Below, in pieces: positions 58,287 to 64,000 of a stretch of DNA of 64,000 bases. This stretch comes from Gemmata massiliana (GTDB lineage Bacteria; Planctomycetota; Planctomycetia; Gemmatales; Gemmataceae), in the NCBI RefSeq assembly GCF_901538265.1, contig NZ_LR593886.1, forward strand, positions 2,960,843-3,024,842, read 5' to 3'. Below the pieces are notes generated by a model. The model saw only the letters and a program-made list of their open reading frames with translations, made no database searches and was not told the DNA's origin. The position numbers and the translations under genes are program-made. How positions within the stretch are numbered: the stretch's first letter is position 1; the number at the start of each line of letters is the position of its first letter.

Positions 58287-59414
58287 GTGATCCGCGCGTG
58301 CTTTCTTCTGATGGTGCTCGCGCCGAACGCGCTGGCGGACGACGCGCCGAAACGATCGGCGCCCGCCGAACAGTTGAAGCTGCTGAGCAAGCAGTACAAG
58401 GACATCGAAGAAACGTTTCTCAAGGAGCTGCGCGCGGCTCGCACGCAGGACGAGACGATCGAGGCGAACGTAAAGCGCAACCGCGTGCGAAATGTGTGGC
58501 GCAGCGAGGCTCTGGCCGTACTGAAGACGTCCGCGGCGCTCCCGGAAGCGCTCGATGTGATCGCCGCCGTGCTCAAGGGCAGCAGCGAAACGGCGGGGAT
58601 GACCGAACTGTTGCGGAAGCACCACCTCGCGCACCCGGACCTCGGCAAACTGTTCCTCGGCATGGTGCAGGGGCGCACAGACGACGGGCGTAAGTTCGTG
58701 GAAGAGGTGGCGGAGAATAGCCCCGTGCCGGCCGTGCGCGGGCAGGCGGCACTGGCCCTCGGGTGGCAGGCCAAGTGGCGCATCACCCGGGACGGAGAGG
58801 CGCTGCTCGGCTTCGGGACGAAACTGACCGACGGGCAGCGGAAGGGGATGGAGGCCCGTGCCGAGAAGTACCTCGCGATGGCGATGAAGTACACGGACGC
58901 CCCGCTGGTGACCGGCGCGGGCACCGTCGCGGCGCACGCCAAGGCGGAGCTGGCGGGGCTGAAGAACCTCGCGTTCCTCCGCGTGGGCGAGGTGGCACCG
59001 GACATCACGGGCGAGGCCATCGACGGCACCAAGTTCAAGCTGAGTGACTCGCGCGGGAAGGTGACGGTGGTGGTGTTCTGGGCGTCGTGGTGCGCCCCGT
59101 GTATGCGGATGGTGCCCCACGAGAAGAAGCGGCTGGAGCGCATGAGGGGCAAGCCGTTCGCGCTGGTCGGGATCAACGGGGACGAAGAGCGGCGCAAAGC
59201 GAACGAGGTGGCGCAGAAGAACGAGATGACGTGGCCCTCGTTCTGGAACGGCCCCGAGCGCGCGGAGGGGCCGATCACCAAGAGCTGGAACGTCTCCGTG
59301 TGGCCCACGATCTACGTGCTGGACGCGGAGGGCGTGGTCCGGTTCGTGGGGACCAGTGACGAGAAACTGGACGCGATTGTGGATGAACTGATTGGCAAAG
59401 TTAAGAATAAATAG
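58287..59414 (+). CDS. TlpA-like thioredoxin, cargo gene in phage region
   Basis: 375 residues from GTG 58287, preceded by AAAGGAG at 8 nt. Signal peptide IRACFLLMVLAPNALA. Helical N-terminal half (LLSKQYKDIEETFLKEL.., HEAT/TPR-like) and a C-terminal thioredoxin domain: VGEVAPDITGEAIDGTKFKLSD, VTVVVFWASWCAPCMRMVPHE (active CAPC), SVWPTIYVLD (cis-Pro). Domain order is the reverse of the 20096 protein. Lies opposite to the surrounding phage genes and is bracketed by 149-bp inverted repeats; its stop codon is inside the right repeat. Likely inserted cargo. Confidence 0.8.
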   Translation: MIRACFLLMVLAPNALADDAPKRSAPAEQLKLLSKQYKDIEETFLKELRAARTQDETIEANVKRNRVRNVWRSEALAVLKTSAALPEALDVIAAVLKGSSETAGMTELLRKHHLAHPDLGKLFLGMVQGRTDDGRKFVEEVAENSPVPAVRGQAALALGWQAKWRITRDGEALLGFGTKLTDGQRKGMEARAEKYLAMAMKYTDAPLVTGAGTVAAHAKAELAGLKNLAFLRVGEVAPDITGEAIDGTKFKLSDSRGKVTVVVFWASWCAPCMRMVPHEKKRLERMRGKPFALVGINGDEERRKANEVAQKNEMTWPSFWNGPERAEGPITKSWNVSVWPTIYVLDAEGVVRFVGTSDEKLDAIVDELIGKVKNK

Positions 59415-59559
59415 GCCGATGGGTGGGGTGCGCGGGGCGCGGAGTGTTTGAGCAAATAGGGAACGGGCGTGACCACGGTGACCACCCGTGACCGCCCCTG
59501 GCCCCGCAACGACTTGCGCCGGTCACAGCGCATCTTTGCGCTATGACCAACCGTGACCA
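59411..59559 (-). repeat. 149-bp inverted repeat, right copy
   Basis: Reverse complement of 58052-58200 with about three differences. Contains the stop of the TlpA-like gene. No target-site duplication is apparent outside the repeats. Confidence 0.85.
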
Positions 59560-59816
59560 CTTCGACCGGCCGGGTTCTGTGGGGCCGTAGATTTCGCGCG
59601 GAAGTGAAATTGCTCCGGATGAACGGTTAGCCACTTCTTAAAAAATCAATCAAGTGGAACGTGAATTGTAATTGGTGTTTAACTTATCTGTGATGCGCAG
59701 ATTGTGTTCTTAACAGAAAATTTGCGAAAAATCTGTTTTTTATTTGATCTACTTGAGTTTAACTGTGGTCGCGTCACATGTTTTCCAATTCTGTCATGTT
59801 TTTGAGGGGTCCGCCC
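59560..59816. other. AT-rich upstream region of Vap-like gene
   Basis: About 257 bp, much AT-richer than the rest (TTAAAAAATCAATCAAG, ATCTGTTTTTTATTTGATC). Probably the promoter of the 59817 gene and foreign in origin. Nothing coding. Confidence 0.45.
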
Positions 59817-60248
59817 ATGAGCGCCTCAGTGAGCCCGAACGCAGTTGCGGTTGCGAGCGAACTATCCACGGCATTGAAGGGGAAGCTCGAGCAGCCCAAG
59901 CTCGACGCCCTCATTGAAGGGCTGAAGGCACCGGCCGCCACTTACACCGCGATCGGAACCACCATCAACGTCATTTTCTACATCCACGTCGCGTGTGGCA
60001 TAACTAGCGGAAGGGGATTCAACGGTAACGCGGGTGGGTTCGCCGCCCCGCCCGGGGGAACCGGGGGCGGGCAGGTTTACACGAACGATATCGACCGGCT
60101 GTACCGCGACACCGTGGCGTTCTCCTTCGTCGCGGCGGTCGCGTACCTCGGCATCCAGTTCTTCGACAAGGACCACAACTTGTTAGGGCACTACGAGGGC
60201 GGCGGGTTGTACACACCGGCCACGGGCGGGGGCAGCGGCAGCTTCTAG
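59817..60248 (+). CDS. Rhodococcus Vap-like protein, phage moron candidate
   Basis: 143 residues from ATG 59817. The C-terminal half closely resembles the VapA/VapB core of Rhodococcus equi virulence proteins: VYTNDIDRLYRDTVAFSFV, VAYLGIQFFDKDHNLLGHYEGGGLYTP and a Gly/Ser end (GGGSGSF). The helix before it (LEQPKLDALIEGLKAP) and 'ATYTAIGTTINVIFYIHVACG' fit the preceding strands. Vap proteins are small beta-barrels acting on phagosomal/endosomal membranes. No classical signal peptide. Opposite orientation to the primase, AT-rich promoter: looks like a lysogenic-conversion gene. Similarity judged from memory of the Vap motif. Confidence 0.6.
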   Translation: MSASVSPNAVAVASELSTALKGKLEQPKLDALIEGLKAPAATYTAIGTTINVIFYIHVACGITSGRGFNGNAGGFAAPPGGTGGGQVYTNDIDRLYRDTVAFSFVAAVAYLGIQFFDKDHNLLGHYEGGGLYTPATGGGSGSF

Positions 60249-60299
60249 CGCCCCACGGAGCGTTCCCCGGGTGCGGCTCACCCGGGGGGCCATCCGGGA

Positions 60300-62993
60300 T
60301 CATTCCTCATCGCTACCGCCCGGTGACCAACCCGGGGCGTCGCGCCGGCGCCGGTCGTAGTCGATGAGTAGTGCGTCCGGGCGCCCTTCGGCCCAGGTCA
60401 CCCCCACGTACACGTGCTGGCGCTCGCGCCCCTCGCGCGGGCGCGCCTTGCGCACCTCGCGGAACGCCTTGCGCAGCTCCCCGCCGAAGTTCCCGTCGGA
60501 TAGAGGTAGGTACCGGCGCTGGCGGCACCACTCCACATAGGCCGCGAACAGTTCCGTGGTCCTCAGTTGTGCGTGGGGCGCGGCCTTCACGTGCTCGTCG
60601 AGGAACTGGCGGTGCGGGTTGCACAGTTCGCGGTGCTCGGTCTTCGCGGCCTCGCACGTTCGGGACGCCGTGAAATGGCCCTGGCGGTACAACCGGCACA
60701 GGCCCGCTAGTGCCCAATTCAGGATGCCCGGTAGCTCGCCGGACGCGGCCCACCACTCCGGTTCGGACATCCCGCGCACGCGCTCCGAATCGGAGATTAC
60801 CGCCGTGAACGGGACGAGCTGGTAGCGCCGCCAGACGCCCTCGGTGCGGTCCGCGAACCGGGGCAGGGTGTTCGTGAGGAGCAGCAGCCGGGCCGTGGGG
60901 CGCGTGTGGAGCGGGGTCTTATTTTTGCGGTCGAAGCTCATGAGGTCGCCCGACACGAAACTCTTCAACTTCGCCTCCGCGACCCGGTCCATTTCGCCCA
61001 CTTCGGCCACCGCATTCACCAGTTTTCCCAGCGTGCTGGACAGTGCGAACCGCTCGCCGAATTCTTCCAGGGGCACGGAGGAATAGTTCCAGTCGCCCAC
61101 CAGTGCGCGCAGCGCCGCCAGGAACGTGCTCTTGCCGTTGGACCCGTCCCCGGACAGGACGAAGAACGTCTGGAAGTGCGAATCGTACCGCAGCAGGTAC
61201 CCGGCCATCTCTTGCAGCACGGCGGCGCGCTCGGTGTCGCCGTCGGTGATGCGGCCGAGGAATGCCTCGAACTTCGGGCACTGGGTCCCCGGCTCGAACT
61301 TCACCGGCAGCGCCGCTGGAGTGAAGAACAGGGGCGTGGCCGGTAGAACGGTCGTGGTTCCGCGCGCGAGAAGTTCGGCCACGTCGATCAGCCCGTTCGC
61401 GCAGGCGATGTACTCGCGCTGGGGAGCGACGGGGTGCAACCGGGGGATGCGCCCGGGCTGTGGGGCGTCGGGCGCGAGCATCAGGGGCCAGGTTGTGTCC
61501 CCGTCCAAGTGGCACATGGCCGCGGCCGCGTGGACCGCGTTGCCCACTTTTCGGCCGTCCAACTTCACTACCTTGGGGCGCGCGTTCCGGCGCCCGTCGG
61601 CCTCCCAGTTCGCCACGGCCACGCGGTGATCGGCCTCGCACTCCTCGCGCAAGAGCGTCCACGCGCGCTTGCTGAAATCGTCGTCGGTCACGGTCACGTA
61701 GCGCCCGCTTTTCCACTCCCACCACTCGGCCCGGTGGTAGACCAGCGTGGGCAGATCCCCCAGCCTGGGAACGAGCAATCGCCCCAGCCGGTGTGGGTCG
61801 AGGAAGTCCTCGTGGACGGGGTCTTGGGACGGGTGCGCTTCGGGCGCGTCGGGTGCTTTCGTTGCGTTGCTGGCTCTTGTGGAACGGGCCTCTGTGGGTC
61901 TGGGAATTGGGGCGCGCCGAGGTGGGCCGTACCCCTCGGTGCGGAGCCGGTCGGCGAGTGCGGCGAAGTTGTTGCTATGTTCCAGCGCGGCGCGGAGTTG
62001 GCTCGGGTTCAGGCCGCGGTGGTCCGGGATACCGGCCGCGTCGGTGAACCCGTAGAAGATCGGCACGCCCGACACGAGCATCAGGTTCCCGCTCTTGTCC
62101 CCGTTCTTGCCGGGGCGCCGGAAGTCCCAGCGCGGCCCGCGCCGGCCCGCGGGCTCCCACCGGTGGGCCCGGAGCAGCGCGGCCATCGCTTCCATTGTCT
62201 GGGAGCGGTTGAACGACGCGAACACGTCCTCGGCGGGAATCTGGGTGGGGACGGGGGAGCGGGGCACAGGTGGATTCGGATTATAGGTTAGGGCCGCGTC
62301 CGGGATCAGCGACGCGGATTCGCCGCTTAGCCCCAGGACGTGCTCGACCGCGCTCGCGCCTTCGAGCCAGTCGGCGCCGGACCAGACGCGCGGCCAGAAG
62401 TCGCGTGCGTGGTGGCGCCCGATGAGCCGGAGCCAGTTCCCGAACTTGGTCGAGCCGCCGAGCGCGGGCTGTTTGGGGAACACTTCGGGCGGCCGGGTGA
62501 ACCCGAACTCCCCGGCCCGGCGCACGAGCCAGCGCCCGAACGCGAACAGGACCGGCCCCTCCACCGGGTCCGCGAACAGCGCGCGCAGGTGGTACCCGCC
62601 GGTGCCGTTGGACTCGTTGAGGAGCGGGGCGAACCCGAGCGCCCGGAGGTCGTCGTACAGGGTTCGCGCGAACCGCTCGTTGGCCGCCGGGTCGGTGGGG
62701 GCGCCCGGGTGGGCGTCGATGTCGACCCCGACCCACTTCCCGGCCCCGTCCGTGCCCAGCGCGTGCAGCCCGATGACGTCCGCCGTGTCGCGTGTACGGA
62801 AGTGCCGGGCGAGCAGTTTGTGGTTCACGAACCCGGGGCTGGGGCCTTTGACCGGGCGCGTGGTCGGGTGTACGCCCCGGGTATCGACCCAGCACCCGCC
62901 GCAGCGGTCGGTGCGGTTCACGATGCGCAGCGCGGCCCAGCGCGCGAGGTCGTCCGCACGCGCGTGCCAGGCGTTGGTAGTCACGGGTGTCAA
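60300..62993 (-). CDS. phage primase-helicase (AEP + D5_N + SF3)
   Basis: 897 residues. N-terminal archaeo-eukaryotic primase-like domain: CWVDTRG, VIGLHALGTDGAGKWVGVDID (metal-binding D.D), NESNGTGGYHLRALF and FPKQPALGG..NWLRLIGRH. Middle: linker and D5_N-like region (REYIACANGLIDV). C-terminal superfamily-3 helicase: Walker A LSGDGSNGKSTFLAAL, EVGEMDRVAEAKLKSFVSGDLMSFDRKNK (Walker B/C region), LLLLTNTLPRFADRTEGVWRRYQLVPF. This is the P4-type replication protein of temperate phages and plasmids. Full length. Same direction as the small genes upstream, which form a replication operon. Confidence 0.9.
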   Translation of the reverse strand: MTPVTTNAWHARADDLARWAALRIVNRTDRCGGCWVDTRGVHPTTRPVKGPSPGFVNHKLLARHFRTRDTADVIGLHALGTDGAGKWVGVDIDAHPGAPTDPAANERFARTLYDDLRALGFAPLLNESNGTGGYHLRALFADPVEGPVLFAFGRWLVRRAGEFGFTRPPEVFPKQPALGGSTKFGNWLRLIGRHHARDFWPRVWSGADWLEGASAVEHVLGLSGESASLIPDAALTYNPNPPVPRSPVPTQIPAEDVFASFNRSQTMEAMAALLRAHRWEPAGRRGPRWDFRRPGKNGDKSGNLMLVSGVPIFYGFTDAAGIPDHRGLNPSQLRAALEHSNNFAALADRLRTEGYGPPRRAPIPRPTEARSTRASNATKAPDAPEAHPSQDPVHEDFLDPHRLGRLLVPRLGDLPTLVYHRAEWWEWKSGRYVTVTDDDFSKRAWTLLREECEADHRVAVANWEADGRRNARPKVVKLDGRKVGNAVHAAAAMCHLDGDTTWPLMLAPDAPQPGRIPRLHPVAPQREYIACANGLIDVAELLARGTTTVLPATPLFFTPAALPVKFEPGTQCPKFEAFLGRITDGDTERAAVLQEMAGYLLRYDSHFQTFFVLSGDGSNGKSTFLAALRALVGDWNYSSVPLEEFGERFALSSTLGKLVNAVAEVGEMDRVAEAKLKSFVSGDLMSFDRKNKTPLHTRPTARLLLLTNTLPRFADRTEGVWRRYQLVPFTAVISDSERVRGMSEPEWWAASGELPGILNWALAGLCRLYRQGHFTASRTCEAAKTEHRELCNPHRQFLDEHVKAAPHAQLRTTELFAAYVEWCRQRRYLPLSDGNFGGELRKAFREVRKARPREGRERQHVYVGVTWAEGRPDALLIDYDRRRRDAPGWSPGGSDEE

Positions 62994-63043
62994 AACGCCG
63001 GTTCTCCATCAGCGGGCCGTTGGTTCGGGTGGGGCGCCCGCGA

Positions 63044-63280
63044 TCAGTCCCGGAGCGCGTCTTCGAGCGCGCGGACCGCGTTCTCGAACGCCGGGTCGTC
63101 CTCGTCGTCGTGGCACGGGCGCTCGCGGAACGTGGTCGGCGGGTCGAACCGGGGCGGCGCCCAGTGTACGACCCGGTCCGGGACGCAGACGGGGCAGCGC
63201 CAGATCTCCGTGCCGTTGGGGTCGACACACACGAGCACGCGGGGGTGGTTGCAGCGGTTACTGGTGGCGCGCTGGGACAC
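63044..63280 (-). CDS. small zinc-ribbon phage protein
   Basis: 78 residues from GTG 63280. SNRCNHPRVLVCVDPNGTEIWRCPVCVPDRVVHW: C-x-H..C and CPVC give a probable zinc ribbon. The C-terminus is acidic (DDEDDPAFENAVRALEDALRD). Starts 50 bp upstream of the primase ATG, same strand. A small DNA-binding or accessory replication protein is plausible. Confidence 0.55.
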   Translation of the reverse strand: MSQRATSNRCNHPRVLVCVDPNGTEIWRCPVCVPDRVVHWAPPRFDPPTTFRERPCHDDEDDPAFENAVRALEDALRD

Positions 63281-63595
63281 GGCACACTTCTCCTTCGGAA
63301 CGGGAACAGAAACAGACGGGATCAAAACAAGGACCGGGGCCGCGGGTGAGGCTGCTGCCCGCGCCCCGGCTGCGGTGGTTCGTGGTGCGTCGCCGGGCAC
63401 TCACCGCGCACCCACGCCTGCGGGCCAAACGACTACGGCCCTGTGCCCCGGCGCCGGGCTTCTTTGGGGACTGTGAAGAGAAGGGGTGAAAGGGTGAGCG
63501 GGTGAAGGGGTGAGAATGCCGGCTCGTTTCACTTGCGTTTCTGCCTTTTCACCCGTTCACCCTTTCAGACCCTCGCCCCTTCTCTGGAAGGCGGG
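63281..63595. other. iteron-like inverted repeat region
   Basis: About 315 bp without a gene upstream of the zinc-ribbon/primase genes. 63478-63520 has repeated GGGTGA units (GGTGAAAGGGTGAGCGGGTG), and 63555-63592 has the matching TCACCC units on the other strand, flanked by AGAGAAGGGG / CCCCTTCTCT. Could be a replication origin or a strong regulatory hairpin. Confidence 0.5.
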
Positions 63596-63754
63596 TCACT
63601 CGTCGTCGAAATCGTCGTCGCCGTCTTCACTCATGTCCTGGCGCTCGATGATTTCATCTGTAATCGTGTCGAGCAATTCGTCGAAGTCATCGGCGTCCAG
63701 GTCGTCGGCCGCCTGATCGAGCAATTTCGTGATCTTGCGCTGGTACTCGTCCAC
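63596..63754 (-). CDS. small acidic phage protein
   Basis: 52 residues from GTG 63754 (VDEYQRKITKLLDQAADDLD). Short helical coiled segment followed by a strongly acidic tail (SEDGDDDFDDE). Could start further upstream, but the GTG gives the natural helical start. Position in the replication operon suggests an accessory or DNA-mimic-type protein; no homolog recognised. Confidence 0.45.
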   Translation of the reverse strand: MDEYQRKITKLLDQAADDLDADDFDELLDTITDEIIERQDMSEDGDDDFDDE

Positions 63755-63807
63755 GGTTCGGGCTCCGGGGTTGGGGATGGGGACAGGGACGGGTGTTGGG
63801 GCGCCCG

Positions 63808-64000
63808 TCACGCGGGCGCGTCGGCGGGTGCGGCGGACGCCTTGAGGAAGCGGGCCACGGCCGCGGGGGTGGTCCACCACTCGCCCCGGCGCTTCACGCC
63901 GTCGAGGTGGACCCCGCGCCGGCCCTCGATCACCCACCGGAGCATCACCACCGGCGGGGCGCCGGCCGCGCCGCTCAGGTCCGCGAGCGGGCGCAGCTCC
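63808..64000 (-). CDS. DUF1580-like HTH protein (5' end outside window)
   Basis: Partial: the frame is open from the right window edge to TGA at 63808-63810. Visible C-terminus: VMLRWVIEGRRGVHLDGVKRRGEWWTTPAAVARFLKA. The 'W...G..GV.L....++.g.W.T...A..RF' pattern is that of DUF1580/excisionase-like winged-helix proteins frequent in planctomycete prophages. Upstream gene of the replication operon. Confidence 0.6.
   Translation of the reverse strand, partial: ELRPLADLSGAAGAPPVVMLRWVIEGRRGVHLDGVKRRGEWWTTPAAVARFLKASAAPADAPA

Noticed and set aside
1..64000. Search for reverse transcriptase, integrase, transposase, rRNA and tRNA genes
   Set aside because: No frame with RT (YxDD), tyrosine/serine recombinase or DDE motifs, and no tRNA cloverleaf or rRNA sequence was recognised by eye.

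Overview
The window looks like chromosome of a Gemmata-type planctomycete (Gemmataceae). The DNA is GC-rich with many GTG starts. It carries a TIGR02996-type protein, a DUF1559 prepilin-like protein, a PEP-CTERM protein, an ECF sigma factor fused to a secreted-protein-like domain, secreted leucine-rich repeat (LRR) proteins, giant secreted proteins with the planctomycete N-terminal ALEx-R-x-VPA motif, and at least seven members of an 'MTEAEW' paralog family. I see no rRNA, tRNA or CRISPR array.

Layout. 1-5830 (minus strand) is a phage packaging module: small and large terminase, a TIGR02996 protein, portal, a zincin-like head protein and a small protein. 6149-21169 holds ordinary planctomycete genes: small secreted proteins, MOSC, a POTRA-only protein, DUF1559 plus lipoprotein, LRR proteins and a TlpA-like thioredoxin. 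21595-33000 is an accessory island of MTEAEW paralogs, two SMI1/KNR4 (SUKH) proteins, small membrane proteins, a MORN/LRR protein and a GyrI-like domain. 33045-37935 holds secreted, lipoprotein-like and unknown genes. 38117-47825 has the sigma-factor fusion, then four tandem LRR paralogs flanked by two related secreted proteins. 48117-56891 has an HPF/RaiA-like gene and three large secreted proteins: two tandem zinc metalloproteases with beta-propeller-like repeats, and a beta-helix protein. 57083-64000 is again phage-like on the minus strand (ParB-like, primase-helicase, small zinc-ribbon and HTH genes). It is interrupted by two plus-strand cargo genes: a TlpA-like gene bracketed by 149-bp inverted repeats and a Rhodococcus Vap-like gene.

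The most unusual content is in the 21.6-29.8 kb island. Four loci, all in plus orientation (three complete, one 5' part), share a promoter with an invariant 16-nt spacer, a 14-nt left arm complementary to a right arm about 235 nt downstream, a TTTAGC immediately after the left arm, small hairpins that covary between copies, and a terminator-like hairpin just past the right arm. Between the arms, each complete copy carries a perfect 29-bp hairpin stem. Its sequence is completely different in each copy, while its length, its 27-28-nt loop core and its flanks are conserved. This is the architecture of a retron msr-msd RNA (a1/a2, branch guanosine, UGUUG-type hairpin, long msd stem), yet no reverse transcriptase is encoded in the window. 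Three of the four loci are divergent from an MTEAEW gene across a conserved spacer, so an RNA/protein pair is plausible.

Several genes are broken or ambiguous: an LRR gene with a frameshifted signal peptide, a lipoprotein and an MTEAEW gene each with TGA at an expected Trp, and a portal gene whose C-terminus appears to shift frame. All functional calls rest on motifs read by eye; no database search was possible.
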